From Thiosulfativibrio zosterae (GTDB lineage Bacteria > Pseudomonadota > Gammaproteobacteria > Thiomicrospirales > Thiomicrospiraceae): a stretch of DNA of 64,000 nucleotides. Position 1 is the stretch's first letter, and every line of letters begins with the position of its first letter. The DNA lies in assembly GCF_011398155.1 (NCBI RefSeq), contig NZ_AP021888.1, positions 727,501 to 791,500 on the forward strand. Direction: 5' to 3'. Below are positions 11,864 to 21,276 of the stretch, piece after piece. Position numbers and translations under genes: made by a program. The notes below the pieces were generated by a model. That model had not been told where the DNA came from, ran no database searches, and saw only the letters and a list, made by a program, of their open reading frames with translations.

Positions 11864-12334
11864 TTATTCGATAATGAATAAAGTTTGGCCATATTCAACA
11901 GGCTCGGCGTTATTCACCAAAATTTTCTTAATGGTACCTGAAACATCGGATTCAATGGGGTTCATGATTTTCATGGCTTCAATGATGCAAAGTGTGTCGC
12001 CAGCGGCAACTTTGTCGCCAACCTTCACAAAGGGTGCGGCATCGGGAGAACCTGCGGCATAAAAAGTCCCCACCATAGGTGAGTTCATTTTGTGACCTGT
12101 TTCAGCAGCCGCAGGAGCGGGTGCGCTAGTCACTTCAACGGTTGCAGAAGGTGCGGCTTGTGGCGCAGCGGGTGCGTAATTTTGTGCAGGAGCACTCATC
12201 GCAGGTGCAGAAATGTAAACAGGTTCTTTGCTACGCGTAATGCGAATGTTTGATTCGCCTTCTTTGATTTCAATTTCAGCAATGTCAGACTGTTCCACAA
12301 TTTCAATCAGTTTGCGAATAGAGCGAATATCCAT
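11864..12334 (-). CDS. accB: Acetyl-CoA carboxylase biotin carboxyl carrier protein
   Basis: The frame is open for 19 codons further upstream, but the ATG at 12334 ([17 protein letters not shown]) has AAAGGAAA eight bases before it and gives 156 residues, the E. coli length. The C-terminal biotinyl domain contains [10 protein letters not shown], with the biotinylated Lys in the AMKI(M) motif (E. coli has AMKMM). An Ala/Pro-rich linker (about residues 40-75) joins it to the N-terminal domain. Operon order aroQ-accB-accC. Confidence 0.97.
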   Translation of the reverse strand: MDIRSIRKLIEIVEQSDIAEIEIKEGESNIRITRSKEPVYISAPAMSAPAQNYAPAAPQAAPSATVEVTSAPAPAAAETGHKMNSPMVGTFYAAGSPDAAPFVKVGDKVAAGDTLCIIEAMKIMNPIESDVSGTIKKILVNNAEPVEYGQTLFIIE

Positions 12335-12443
12335 GAGTCTTTCCTTTTCAATCTTTGAGTCTTTATTTTTTTGTTTAGATGGTGTGTTCAATGTGTTGTC
12401 TTTGTGTGAGTTATCAAAAATTATTTTTTATATTTGTTTAAGT

Positions 12444-12881
12444 CTATTTAATGCGTTCAACGGCTGCGGCTAAAGCCAGTTGATAGCCCATTGGGCCAAG
12501 CCCTGCAATAACGCCTTCGGCGAGGTCTGAGAAGTAGGAATGTTGCCTAAAAGCTTCTCGTTTATGAATGTTTGAAAGGTGCACTTCAATAAAGGGAATT
12601 TTTACGGTTGCCAAGGCATCTCTTAATGCCACGCTGGTGTGGGTGAAAGCAGCAGGGTTAATGATGATGAAATCGATATCGTCATCCATGGCCAAATGAA
12701 CACGTTCTACCAATTCATGTTCTGCATTGCTTTGAAAGCTGTGGAGGCGAACTTCGTAGTTATCAGCGAGTTCTTCCAGTTCCAAAATAATGTCTTTGAG
12801 GGTTTTACGACCGTAAATTTCGGGTTCGCGTTTACCAAGCATGTTGAGGTTTGGGCCATTGAGTACCAATATGTCCGCCAT
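12444..12881 (-). CDS. aroQ: 3-dehydroquinate dehydratase, type II
   Basis: 145 residues, typical of the dodecameric type II enzyme. It converts 3-dehydroquinate to 3-dehydroshikimate in the shikimate pathway. Seen: [19 protein letters not shown] with the catalytic Tyr, [31 protein letters not shown] and [17 protein letters not shown]. It lies 109 bp upstream of accB, the common aroQ-accB-accC order. Confidence 0.97.
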   Translation of the reverse strand: MADILVLNGPNLNMLGKREPEIYGRKTLKDIILELEELADNYEVRLHSFQSNAEHELVERVHLAMDDDIDFIIINPAAFTHTSVALRDALATVKIPFIEVHLSNIHKREAFRQHSYFSDLAEGVIAGLGPMGYQLALAAAVERIK

Positions 12882-13021
12882 TCAAAGGTTCCATTTAATT
12901 GATTTTAATCAGCAAATTATACATAAGTTTTCAAAACTATGCGAAAAATGCGTGTTTTATGGGTGTGTAAATGATGCGAAATGCGCTGAAAGTTTATAAA
13001 AGCAGGCTTTTTAAACTAAAA

Positions 13022-13060
13022 AGGCCGCAAAAATAACCAGGCCTGGTCATTTTTGGGCTT
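13022..13060 (-). terminator. Terminator-like hairpin with palindrome core, after dsbD
   Basis: The ACCAGGCCTGGT palindrome (13036-13047) is flanked by AAAAAT/ATTTTT and GC-rich ends, giving a nearly continuous inverted repeat of about 35 bp. On the minus strand a TTTTT run follows (13018-13022). It sits just past the dsbD stop and before aroQ, so it can end the dsbD transcript. Confidence 0.65.
13036..13047. repeat. ACCAGGCCTGGT palindrome, copy 2
   Basis: Exact 12-bp core with symmetric flanks AAAAT-N-core-N-ATTTT, in the dsbD-aroQ intergenic region. Confidence 0.9.
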
Positions 13061-13072
13061 GTTTTGAGGGTT

Positions 13073-14914
13073 TTAAGGTTTAAAACCATTTTGAATGTTT
13101 TGAATAAAGGCTTCTGGTTTTTTGAAACCGACAACTCTGGCTGCGGCATTTTCAACGCCATTATTAAAAAACATAATGGCTGGTGGGCCAACGACCTGAA
13201 AAGCTTTCATTAACGCTTTATCCGTATCATCATTGGCTGTGACATCTGCTTTGAGCAGCGTTACGCCAGAGAGCGCCGCTTTAACTTGTGCATCGCTAAA
13301 GGTGAATTTTTCCATTTCTTTACAACTAATGCACCAGTCTGCATAGAAATCGAGCATCACTTTGGGATTGGCAGCCAGTTCAGCATTTAGGTCGTCAATC
13401 GATTTAATGGTTTTAAAAGTTAAATGGCTTTCTGCAACTGCAGTACCACCGCCTTGATAAACTTTAAGAGGGTTTAATAAGTCCTTTGAACCTCCCGCTA
13501 AACCGAGTATTAAAATTAAACCATAGGCTAGCAGGGTAACGCCCAAGGCTTTAAATAATTTAAACCAGCCAGATTTTGTACCAATCGGTTCTAGTGCGCC
13601 CAAGTAAATGGCAGAGCTGATGAGTAGGATTGCCCATAAAGCTAAAGTGACTTCAGCAGGTAAAATGCGCTCTGCCATCCAAATAGCAACACCCAACATC
13701 AATACCCCGAAAACGGCTTTGACATTGTCCATCCAGGCGCCGGCACGCGGTAACAGTTTGCCGGCAGAAGTCCCTAGTAATAGAAGAGGGAGCCCCATGC
13801 CTAGGCTCATTGCAAACAAGGCTGAGCCGCCTAATAACGCATCACCGGTTTGACCAATATAAATCAATGCACCGGCTAATGGAGGGGCAACGCAAGGCCC
13901 TACAATTAAAGCAGATAAAAAGCCCATGATGGCAACGCCAGTCATCGTGCCGCCCGATTGTTTGTTTGAAATATTGGTGATTTTAGTTTGCAAGCCAGAA
14001 GGCAGTTGTAGTTCGTAGAAGCCGAACATGGAAAAGGCTAAGAGTACAAAGATGATGCTAAAAGTTCCGATAATCCAGGCATTTTGAAAAGCGGCTTGCA
14101 GGTTTTCGCCAAACAGTCCAGCTAAGACACCTGCCACTGTATAGGTCACTGACATGGCTAAAACATACACCAACGACATGGTAAAAGCTTTGCGGGTAGT
14201 GAGTTGGTCGCCTTGCCCCACAATGATGCTCGATAAAATGGGAATCATAGGAAAAACGCAAGGCGTTAAAGACAACAACAACCCAAATAAAAAGAAAGTG
14301 CCAATCACGACCCAAACGGTGCTGTTTTTTAAAGTATCGGTAATTTGGTCTGTTTCTGATAAGGATGAGCTAGATGCAGTTGGCGCAGGAGCGACATTGG
14401 TTGTAAGGGCAGCTTGTGCGCCGCTACCCAAAGTGGCAGTGTTGATTGCAATGGTTTTTTTGATGGGAGGATAACAGACACCGGCTTCTGCACAACCTTG
14501 AAAGACGATTTGAACTTTTGCATCGCCCGATAGGTTACTGATTGGCAAATAGCCGGTAAATGGGCCATGATAGACCTTAAGATTTTTATTAAAAACCTTG
14601 TCATATTTATCTTCAGCGACGGGTAGGCTAATGTCGCCAAGCGTGGCCGAGCCTTCTAAAACCTTGGCTTGAATTTTTTCTTGATACAAATAGTAGTGGG
14701 GGGCAACAACCCAGTTTAAAACCAATTGACCTTTGCCATCGGGCTCGGCATTAAAAGCAAAGGCTTCGTCTGCAGCAAGCAATTCAGGCTCTTCATCGGC
14801 AACCAGTTTGCTTAAATCTTGTAACGAGTTAAAGCCGTTGTTTGCTTGAGCAACTTGGAAAAAACCAAGCCATAAAACTGCCAATATTGTCAGAAACCCT
14901 TTAAACTGTTTCAT
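13073..14914 (-). CDS. dsbD: Thiol:disulfide interchange protein DsbD
   Basis: 613 residues. A membrane electron shuttle passing reducing power from cytoplasmic thioredoxin to periplasmic DsbC/DsbG and cytochrome c maturation. Signal peptide at residues 1-24 (ends VAQA). The periplasmic alpha domain has the Cys pair in FQGCAEAGVCYPP; the eight-helix beta domain (about 195-470) has the two redox Cys in SLTPCVFPMIP and GPCVAPPLAG; the C-terminal thioredoxin-like gamma domain has DWCISCKEME. All six redox cysteines are present. It is divergent from fxsA. Confidence 0.97.
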   Translation of the reverse strand: MKQFKGFLTILAVLWLGFFQVAQANNGFNSLQDLSKLVADEEPELLAADEAFAFNAEPDGKGQLVLNWVVAPHYYLYQEKIQAKVLEGSATLGDISLPVAEDKYDKVFNKNLKVYHGPFTGYLPISNLSGDAKVQIVFQGCAEAGVCYPPIKKTIAINTATLGSGAQAALTTNVAPAPTASSSSLSETDQITDTLKNSTVWVVIGTFFLFGLLLSLTPCVFPMIPILSSIIVGQGDQLTTRKAFTMSLVYVLAMSVTYTVAGVLAGLFGENLQAAFQNAWIIGTFSIIFVLLAFSMFGFYELQLPSGLQTKITNISNKQSGGTMTGVAIMGFLSALIVGPCVAPPLAGALIYIGQTGDALLGGSALFAMSLGMGLPLLLLGTSAGKLLPRAGAWMDNVKAVFGVLMLGVAIWMAERILPAEVTLALWAILLISSAIYLGALEPIGTKSGWFKLFKALGVTLLAYGLILILGLAGGSKDLLNPLKVYQGGGTAVAESHLTFKTIKSIDDLNAELAANPKVMLDFYADWCISCKEMEKFTFSDAQVKAALSGVTLLKADVTANDDTDKALMKAFQVVGPPAIMFFNNGVENAAARVVGFKKPEAFIQNIQNGFKP

Positions 14915-15054
14915 ATCCCACCCTTGAAATGTTTTTATTTATAACCATAAATTAAATTAAGCTTTGCTTATAAGCAATTCTAACCTATTTTAAATGCGAT
15001 ATTGATGGATTGCCTGAAGCAATCTTGACAATTCTTTTGACTGAGAAGCCCTTT

Positions 15055-15543
15055 ATGAAATTTCTTGTATTATTTTTGCTGGTCCCTTTAACCGAACTCT
15101 ATGTATTAATTGAGGTGGGCAGCGTGATTGGCGGTTTAACCACGGTATTATTGGTTGTGGGAACGGCGATTTTGGGGGCGAGTTTAATGCGTAGCCAAGG
15201 GTTGTTAACGATGCAAAAGGCACAAGCAGCATTAGCCTCTGGCGAGGCACCTCAGCAAGCAATGCTAGAAGGTGTGATGATATTTATTGGCGGCTTATTT
15301 TTATTGGTTCCCGGGTTTATTACCGACATTTTAGGCTTGTTATTTTTGATACCGCCAATACGCCATCGTTTGGCCAGCCAGTTTTTAAAACATCGCACTT
15401 CCAGCCGTTATTATCATCGCCAAAATATTTATGAAGGCGATTGGCAGGAAAAAACCGACAAAGGTGATCTTAAAGTGACCAAGTCAATTGAGATTATTGA
15501 AGGGGAAATTGTAAGCGGGTCAGCCGATAAAAAGCAATCCTAA
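15055..15543 (+). CDS. fxsA: FxsA family membrane protein
   Basis: 162 residues starting at ATG 15055 (GAGAAG upstream); the frame is open from a TTG at 15010, which is less likely. FxsA is an inner-membrane protein whose overproduction relieves F-plasmid exclusion of phage T7; its normal role is unknown. Seen: N-terminal membrane segment FLVLFLLVPLTELYVLIEVG, the IGGLTTVLLVVGTAILGA segment, then GGLFLLVPGFITDILGLLFLIPP, followed by a charged cytoplasmic tail with no similarity I recognise. Confidence 0.92.
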   Translation: MKFLVLFLLVPLTELYVLIEVGSVIGGLTTVLLVVGTAILGASLMRSQGLLTMQKAQAALASGEAPQQAMLEGVMIFIGGLFLLVPGFITDILGLLFLIPPIRHRLASQFLKHRTSSRYYHRQNIYEGDWQEKTDKGDLKVTKSIEIIEGEIVSGSADKKQS

Positions 15544-15590
15544 CAAAGAACCCCAAAAAGGATGACTTTGGAGGTTTAAAGTAGATGGAT

Positions 15591-15606
15591 GCAGGCTAAA
15601 GCCTGC
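15591..15606. repeat. REP-like hairpin
   Basis: GCAGGCTAAAGCCTGC, two perfect 7-nt arms with a 2-nt loop, followed by GCCCC. It lies in the 140-bp gap between the converging fxsA and epimerase genes. This form resembles small REP-type palindromes of other proteobacteria; only one copy was noticed in this window. Confidence 0.5.
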
Positions 15607-15683
15607 GCCCCAAAGGTTTGTGATATGGATTCGTGATGCTTACAAAACCTAATGGGGTGGAGGCTTTAATTTCTGACAGAATG

Positions 15684-16517
15684 TTAATTTAAAGTTTCTA
15701 AAATGGCCGCATAACCTTCTTGATAGGTTGGATATTTAAACTCATACCCAGTGCTGCGAATTTTTTGATTAGACAAACGCTTGTTACTTCTGAGCAAACG
15801 CGTATTTTCGGTAGGTTCTTTGTGTTCTAAATCGGGAACAGACAATTGCTCTGCTAACCAATCATAAACCTCACAAGTCAAGGTTGGTAGATTGTCTACC
15901 CCAATATACAGGCTTTCAGGGTTTTCCAAATTCATCAGGTGTTCAAGCATCGCGGCACAATCTTCAGAGTGAATGCGATTGCTGTAAACATCTTCCATGC
16001 AATGTGCTTTACCAGAAATAACCGAATCAATTAGATGCGTTCTTCCTGGGCCATAAATCCCGCCAAAACGCACGACGGTTGCAGGGAAGGGGCCATTTAA
16101 AGCCAAGGCTTCACCCTCTAAAATACGGTTACTTGAGAAGTTTTTGCCCTCAGATGGGCTTTCTTCAGTCACCCATTCGCCGTCCGACTGGCCAAATACC
16201 GATGTGCTTGAAATAAAAAATAGGCGGTTAATCGATTGGCCATTTAAAGCTTTAATCAAGTTTTTAAGGCCAAGCACATAGGCTTGATAATATTCAAAAT
16301 CTTTATAGCTGGCAGCAGACACTATGTAAAACGCATAGTCTAGGTTTTGGGGGATAGCGGTGTTTAGATTAAACAAATCGCCCGCAATGGGATTGATGGG
16401 CGCAGATATCTTTGAAATATCGCGTCTTAATCCGAAAACTTCATGTCCTTTAGCGCCAAGGCTGTTGCCCAACATACAACCTATGTCGCCACACCCTGCA
16501 ATTAATACTCGTGCCAT
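15684..16517 (-). CDS. NAD-dependent epimerase/dehydratase family protein (YeeZ-like)
   Basis: 277 residues from ATG 16517 (GAGGG upstream); an ATG-like start 11 codons further out is less likely. Extended short-chain dehydrogenase fold: nucleotide-binding VLIAGCGDIGCMLG at the N-terminus, FISSTSVFG in strand 5, and RFGGIYGPGR. The classic YxxxK catalytic pair is not obvious: the usual tyrosine position reads SSNRILEGE, as in YeeZ-type proteins. Substrate unknown. It stands alone between fxsA and the FadL-type gene. Confidence 0.8.
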   Translation of the reverse strand: MARVLIAGCGDIGCMLGNSLGAKGHEVFGLRRDISKISAPINPIAGDLFNLNTAIPQNLDYAFYIVSAASYKDFEYYQAYVLGLKNLIKALNGQSINRLFFISSTSVFGQSDGEWVTEESPSEGKNFSSNRILEGEALALNGPFPATVVRFGGIYGPGRTHLIDSVISGKAHCMEDVYSNRIHSEDCAAMLEHLMNLENPESLYIGVDNLPTLTCEVYDWLAEQLSVPDLEHKEPTENTRLLRSNKRLSNQKIRSTGYEFKYPTYQEGYAAILETLN

Positions 16518-16617
16518 TGTTTTGCCCTCACTTTTTGCGAATAGTATCACAAAAAAATCAAAAGGGAATATGACAACCCTGTGACAGCAAAAATATAAAT
16601 AGTTTGAGGTTAAATTT

Positions 16618-16631
16618 AACCAGGCCTGGTT
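16618..16631. repeat. AACCAGGCCTGGTT palindrome, copy 3
   Basis: Exact 14-bp palindrome with TAAATTT on the left and GGATTTTA on the right. It lies 23 bases beyond the fadL terminator, between fadL and the epimerase gene. Confidence 0.9.
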
Positions 16632-16653
16632 GGATTTTAGAAGCGTTCAAAAC

Positions 16654-16681
16654 AAAAAAGCCACTCGTTTGAGTGGCTTTT
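16654..16681 (-). terminator. Intrinsic terminator after the FadL-type gene
   Basis: Arms AAAAAGCCACTC and GAGTGGCTTTTT with a 4-nt loop. T runs lie on both strands, but the gene it follows (stop at 16708) is on the minus strand. Confidence 0.92.
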
Positions 16682-16707
16682 AATTGTGTCTAATTTAATG
16701 GTTTAAA

Positions 16708-18075
16708 TTAGAAGTTCATGCGTAAAGATACAGTGTAGCCGATTTGAGAGTGATCAACGGTGTGTGTGCTAGCATTCGCTGGGTTGCTTAAGTAAGGGGC
16801 AGCTGCGACTTGTGTAGATCCGCCCGCGACGGCAGCGTTGTAAGCCATTCCGCCACCAACTGCGCCAGTATTAATTGTTTTTGAAACCTGAGGCGCATAA
16901 ACTACTGCTCCATCAATCGCAATGTTTTTAGTTAAGCTGTATCCTCCACCAAAAGTAAAGTGTTGCTCAACAACTCCAGGGAAGAAGTGATTATTGAAAA
17001 GATTTGTTGCTTGGTTATTGTATCCACCTTGAGCAGCAGTTTTTGATTCATCTAAGACTTTGATTGGGTCAGAGCCGTAGTTATAACCTGCTCCTGCCCA
17101 GTATCCATTGCCAGAGTATTTTACACCTAAACCAAATACATTTTGATCCTCCCAGCCAAAGTCTTTGTATCCTTTAGCGGATCCCCAAGCTATGTTTTTG
17201 TAGTCACCAGTGAACATTAAACTTCCCATGGTGTAAGCAACACCAACTTTCATTTCCGCTGGCTGTTCTAAGTCATCACTCATGGTTAAACCAAAGCCAG
17301 TAGCGGCAGTTGATATTTGGTTTTTGTATTTCATCGAAATTGCTGATTGATAAGCAAGTGCTAAAGTTAAATCATTTGTAATATCAAAGTATCCACCAAG
17401 ATTGTAACCAAAGCCTAGGTCCGTTGACATGCCATTACCTACATTACTTGTTCCTTGGTTGGCGTAAGTAGCTGGATTAATAGAGCTAGCTTTGTAGTTG
17501 ATATCAAGAGCACCATACTGAATAACTGGAGCAAAACCGATACCATAATTATTTGAATTGTATGCTAATGTTGGTGCAAATTTCATTAATTGCAAATTGC
17601 TGTAGCCGTTAAATAAAGCTGTTCCATCACCATTCTGACCTGCTGCTGCAGTAATACCATTTGTACCTGCATTGTCACGATAATCCACCCCCATTCCCGC
17701 AGAGCCAAAAATACCTAAACCAAAAGTAAGATTTTCAGATAGACGAGTTGAAAGAGAAACTTCTGGAATTACATTGGTATCATTATCACTTGTCTGTGAA
17801 ACTGGTTGACCAGTCATAGATGCCACGTCAGTAGTTGCTTTAACATTTGGCTTAAACAAAGTTCCGCCGATTGTAAATTCAGTGCCAACAGATTTACCAA
17901 GCATTCCAGGGTTAGACAGAGCATTTTCAGAACCATAGAACGCTGCTGTACCAGTTCCGCCCAATGCGCGTGATTGAGCGCCTAAACCAATTAGAACATC
18001 ACCATTGGTTGCAAAGACTGGTGTAGATGAAAGTGCTGCTGTTGCGATTGCTAAAGCGATTCTTGTTTTTTTCAT
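16708..18075 (-). CDS. OmpP1/FadL/TodX family outer-membrane porin
   Basis: 455 residues. Signal peptide MKKTRIALAIATAALSSTPVFA (cleavage near residue 22), then the FadL-type plug start TNGDVLIGLGAQSRALGGTGTA with ALSNPG, followed by alternating beta strands and a C-terminal SQIGYTVSLRMNF ending in aromatic Phe, as outer-membrane barrels do. Family members import long-chain fatty acids or other hydrophobic compounds. In a probable autotroph the substrate is uncertain. It has a structured 5' leader (see 18109-18156) and its own terminator. Confidence 0.93.
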   Translation of the reverse strand: MKKTRIALAIATAALSSTPVFATNGDVLIGLGAQSRALGGTGTAAFYGSENALSNPGMLGKSVGTEFTIGGTLFKPNVKATTDVASMTGQPVSQTSDNDTNVIPEVSLSTRLSENLTFGLGIFGSAGMGVDYRDNAGTNGITAAAGQNGDGTALFNGYSNLQLMKFAPTLAYNSNNYGIGFAPVIQYGALDINYKASSINPATYANQGTSNVGNGMSTDLGFGYNLGGYFDITNDLTLALAYQSAISMKYKNQISTAATGFGLTMSDDLEQPAEMKVGVAYTMGSLMFTGDYKNIAWGSAKGYKDFGWEDQNVFGLGVKYSGNGYWAGAGYNYGSDPIKVLDESKTAAQGGYNNQATNLFNNHFFPGVVEQHFTFGGGYSLTKNIAIDGAVVYAPQVSKTINTGAVGGGMAYNAAVAGGSTQVAAAPYLSNPANASTHTVDHSQIGYTVSLRMNF

Positions 18076-18108
18076 GTGTATTTTCTCTCTTTGTTTTTAA
18101 TTTGGGTT

Positions 18109-18156
18109 GCACCGCTTCCTTCTCTGGACGGGGTTTAACTGCTTGTTAAACGGTGC
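18109..18156 (-). promoter_or_regulatory. Structured 5' leader of the FadL-type gene
   Basis: GTTTAAC and GTTAAAC (18133-18139 and 18145-18151) form a perfect 7-bp stem, and GCACC/GGTGC enclose a wider loop (18109-18113 with 18152-18156). The structure ends about 33 bases before the start codon. It could control mRNA stability or be a small-RNA target; function is inferred. Confidence 0.4.
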
Positions 18157-18504
18157 TTGTTTAATTACGTTTGCTACTATGCATTAAAGTTTTTGGGCTT
18201 GATAATTAAATAAATTTTATGGCCGATTAGGTGTATTAATTCGTATTGCTTTAGGGGTTGCTTTTTACGTTTAAAATGCCTTTAAAGTGTTGATTTTATT
18301 ATTTATAAGTAATTTCTAATATAAGGATTTTGGGTTATAAGGTTTATTTTGGGTTCATTCCAAAAAATTTTTATACCTACGCTGATAATTTTTATCAAAG
18401 CCTTTATTTATGGTGCTTTGCGGGGATTTTAAAAAAGAATGGGTTAAGTTAGTTTTTGAGGTGTTCAGGTTTGGGTATGTTAAATCTACAAAAGTGGTGG
18501 CAAT
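18157..18504. other. AT-rich intergenic stretch
   Basis: About 350 bases between the FadL-type leader and the DUF302 terminator. It is strongly AT-rich and must contain the fadL promoter, but I see no convincing gene, RNA or operator. Confidence 0.5.
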
Positions 18505-18533
18505 AAAAAACCCGCGTTTTTAGGCGCGGGTTT
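18505..18533 (-). terminator. Intrinsic terminator after the DUF302 lipoprotein
   Basis: Minus strand: AAACCCGCG, loop, CGCGGGTTT, then a run of T. It lies 33 bases past the stop at 18566. Confidence 0.9.
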
Positions 18534-18565
18534 CTATTGGGGTAAAAAGCAAAAAACTGAGCGTA

Positions 18566-19135
18566 TTAGAACTCGCCTTTTTTACCTTTTTGTAACATTT
18601 CCCACATGGTGTCACGCACTTGCATAGTGGCTACTTTTAGATCTTCTGGCATTTTTTTGCCCATTTTGATCGCCATGTCCATGTTCATGGTGTAGATGTG
18701 TAAGCCATCTTCTTCTTCAATGATATTTACACGGCAAGGTAGGAAACCACCCATTGCAGGAGAGAAGTCGATCATTTTACGAGCAGTTTCTGGGTTACAG
18801 AAAGACATAACGTGAATGGCTTTAGATTCAATGCCACGTGCTTTCAATTCTTCAGATAGTGGAAGTTCACCAACGTTTTTAATGTTGTTGTTTACGCCAA
18901 CAGCATTGATGGCATCGATGACGTCTGCTAAAGCAACACCTTCATCGACTTTAACTTCCCACATAGTGGCGTCAGCGATATCACCTTCAGAGGCAGTCCA
19001 TTTGTCCCAAACTTGCATGAATGTATCACCAGCACCATCGTTTAGGTTAGAGATAGCGTTAATTGTGCCACAACCAGATAGGGTAAAGATCGCACCAGCG
19101 ATGAATGCAGCTTTAAAAAGGTTGATTAGTTTCAT
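18566..19135 (-). CDS. DUF302 domain lipoprotein
   Basis: 189 residues from ATG 19135, which has GGAGAAA upstream. Signal peptide with lipobox LSGC (Cys about residue 22), so it is an envelope lipoprotein. The rest matches the DUF302 pattern: VDEGVALADVIDAI, then VMSFCNPETARKMIDFSPAMGGFLPCRVNI, where both the Cys-containing CNP and the MGGFLPCR segment are typical. Function of the family is unknown; it is often found with thiol, copper or sulfur metabolism genes. It is monocistronic with its own terminator. Confidence 0.88.
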   Translation of the reverse strand: MKLINLFKAAFIAGAIFTLSGCGTINAISNLNDGAGDTFMQVWDKWTASEGDIADATMWEVKVDEGVALADVIDAINAVGVNNNIKNVGELPLSEELKARGIESKAIHVMSFCNPETARKMIDFSPAMGGFLPCRVNIIEEEDGLHIYTMNMDMAIKMGKKMPEDLKVATMQVRDTMWEMLQKGKKGEF

Positions 19136-19306
19136 TGAATTTCTCCGTTGTAATTTTAAGCAAAGCTTGATGTGTATCAATTTTCGAGTATAAGAATACG
19201 CCTGTTTTTTGCAAATGGAAACTTAAGTTTTTTTGTGATGTGATAACTTTATTTTATATAAGATCATAAGCCACTAATATTAGTGGTGTTTAATTTGCAG
19301 AATCTA

Positions 19307-20437
19307 TTAAGGTTTGTCGATTATAAATCCCAGCGCCATCAGCTGCGAATGCAAGTTTGCAGAGGCTCCTTTCACCGTTTGATGTTGCCATTCTCTATAA
19401 ATGGGATAATGGCGGCGATAGTATTCAAATTGTGATTGCACATCTTCGATGTTATCCGCACGAATGGCTAAATCGTCAGCATGAGGATTGTGCGCGCTGC
19501 TGAAAATCTGTTTGAGTTGATGTTGTAATGATTGGTGCGCATCGACTTCTATAATCTTTGGGGCTTTTGGTAGCAGGGCTTGCCATTCATTTTCATTGGG
19601 GGTTTGCCAAAAATCACACAGCGCTTCATAAACCATTTGGCTTCCCGCGACTTTGGCATCTAATGAATGGCCGGCAATATGCGGGGTAGCTTGTATGGCT
19701 GTTTTGTAAAGTTGCGCATTGATATTGGGTTCTTTCTCCCAGCAGTCAATTAAGTTGGCTTGGGTGGGGGTTTGAATCCAAGCAGTTTCATCGATAATGC
19801 CACCTCTTGCCGCATTAACAATAATGGTATTGGGGTTGATTGCTTTTAGCCGTTCTGCATTGAGTAAATGATATGAAGGGTGTTGGCCATCAAATGTGAG
19901 CGGCGTGTGAAAAGTAATGATGTCTGCGGTTAATGCCGTATCTAGGTCAACAAATTCGGGTAGGTTTTCGTTGGCTTGTCTTGGCGGATCATTCAACAAA
20001 GTGCGTATCCCCAGGATTTCAGCTTTTTTGGCAAGCCTCGAGCCAACATTGCCAACCCCAATAATGCCTAAAGTTTTGCTGTTGAGCTCAAAGCCGAGTT
20101 GTTCAGCAAGTTGATAGAGTTGTGTGATGACAAACTCGGCAACGGAGTTTGCATTGCACCCTTGCGCAGAATAGAAGAAAATGTCGTTTAATTTTAACCA
20201 GGCTTGGTCAATATGATCGAGCCCCACAACAGTGCTGCCCACAAATTTTACCTGGGTATTAGCCAGTAAGGCTTCGTTGACTTGGGTGCGAGATCTCACA
20301 ATTAAAGCGTCGGCATCTATTAAGTCGGCTTGAGAAATTTGCCGACCCGGTAGGGTAACAATTTTTCCTAAATGAGAAAACATTTCTTGGGCATAGGGAA
20401 CGGCATCGTCTAGGACAATTTTTCGGTGGTTTGTCAT
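19307..20437 (-). CDS. pdxB: Erythronate-4-phosphate dehydrogenase
   Basis: 376 residues from ATG 20437; a TTG four codons upstream is possible. D-2-hydroxyacid dehydrogenase family: KTLGIIGVGNVGSRLAKKAE is the NAD-binding loop, with TFHTPLTFDGQHPS, VNAARGGIIDE and TPHIAGHSLDAK containing the catalytic His. The GCNANSVAEFV segment and the C-terminal dimerisation region distinguish PdxB from SerA and GhrA. It acts in pyridoxal phosphate synthesis. A one-mismatch copy of the palindrome (20196-20209) lies inside, encoding Asp-Gln-Ala-Trp-Leu. Divergent from the hydrolase at 20485, 47 bp apart. Confidence 0.93.
   Translation of the reverse strand: MTNHRKIVLDDAVPYAQEMFSHLGKIVTLPGRQISQADLIDADALIVRSRTQVNEALLANTQVKFVGSTVVGLDHIDQAWLKLNDIFFYSAQGCNANSVAEFVITQLYQLAEQLGFELNSKTLGIIGVGNVGSRLAKKAEILGIRTLLNDPPRQANENLPEFVDLDTALTADIITFHTPLTFDGQHPSYHLLNAERLKAINPNTIIVNAARGGIIDETAWIQTPTQANLIDCWEKEPNINAQLYKTAIQATPHIAGHSLDAKVAGSQMVYEALCDFWQTPNENEWQALLPKAPKIIEVDAHQSLQHQLKQIFSSAHNPHADDLAIRADNIEDVQSQFEYYRRHYPIYREWQHQTVKGASANLHSQLMALGFIIDKP
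20196..20209. repeat. Degenerate palindrome AACCAGGCTTGGTC inside pdxB
   Basis: Matches ACCAGGCCTGGT at 11 of 12 positions; the change is C to T at the inner C of CCTGG. Flanks are AT-rich as in the exact copies. Confidence 0.6.
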
Positions 20438-20484
20438 TTTAAGGCTCAATATTAATAATAAAGTGTATTAAGGATAATCAGCCT

Positions 20485-21096
20485 ATGCGAAAAACGCAAT
20501 CAACAATCATTGCCGGTGCGGTGGGGGATTTGGAAATACGCATCAATCCGCCATCGGATGGACATCGTTGGGTGGTGATCAGTCATCCGCATCCGCAATT
20601 TGGCGGAACGATGGATAATAAGGTGGTCACCACCCTAGAGAAAGCTTATCAGTCGATAGGCTTTGGGTCGGTGGTTTATCAGTTTAGGGGCGTTGGCTTA
20701 AGTGCGGGTGAATATGATGGCGGTGAGGGCGAGCAAGCCGATTTGGCGGCAGTGGTAAATTGGTTGACCAATGAATATACCCCAAGTTATTTGGTGCTGG
20801 CGGGGTTTTCATTTGGGGCTTATATTTCACTCAAGCAAGCAGCTACTTTAGAGCCAGACCATCTGTTGGTCGTGGCACCACCGGTTAACTTATATGATTT
20901 TTCAGCGATTCAATTGCCCAGTGTTTCTTGGACTTTGGTGCAAGGTTCGGCTGATGAAGTGGTGCCGGCTTTAGAGGTTTTGGACTGGGCTTTAAAGCTG
21001 GAAAATATGCCGGATATTCACTGGCGGAGTGGGGCAAGTCACTTTTTTCACCGACAATTAGTGTGGTTGAAAAAAATTGTTTTGATGGCATATTAG
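20485..21096 (+). CDS. Alpha/beta hydrolase (COG2945 type)
   Basis: 203 residues. Seen: HPHPQFGGTMDNKVV, the oxyanion-region VVYQFRGVGLSAGEYDGGEGE, the nucleophile elbow GFSFGAY (Ser), VQGSADEVVP with the acidic residue, and SHFFHRQ with the catalytic His. This set is characteristic of the COG2945 group of small cytosolic hydrolases, whose substrate is unknown. It starts at ATG 20485 and stands alone, divergent from pdxB. Confidence 0.88.
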   Translation: MRKTQSTIIAGAVGDLEIRINPPSDGHRWVVISHPHPQFGGTMDNKVVTTLEKAYQSIGFGSVVYQFRGVGLSAGEYDGGEGEQADLAAVVNWLTNEYTPSYLVLAGFSFGAYISLKQAATLEPDHLLVVAPPVNLYDFSAIQLPSVSWTLVQGSADEVVPALEVLDWALKLENMPDIHWRSGASHFFHRQLVWLKKIVLMAY

Positions 21097-21276
21097 CTTT
21101 TTCTTATATTTATTTTGGTTTATAATTTGCGCAATATTAGAAAATTCTTATATGCTTATAAATTTGTATTATCGCTCAATAGTCGCTATTGTTAGCGAAA
21201 TTAAACACTTATCGAGTTTTCGGAGTGATTAGCAAAGATTAGGCATTAAATTAAAATGTCATATTTAGGAAGTCTT

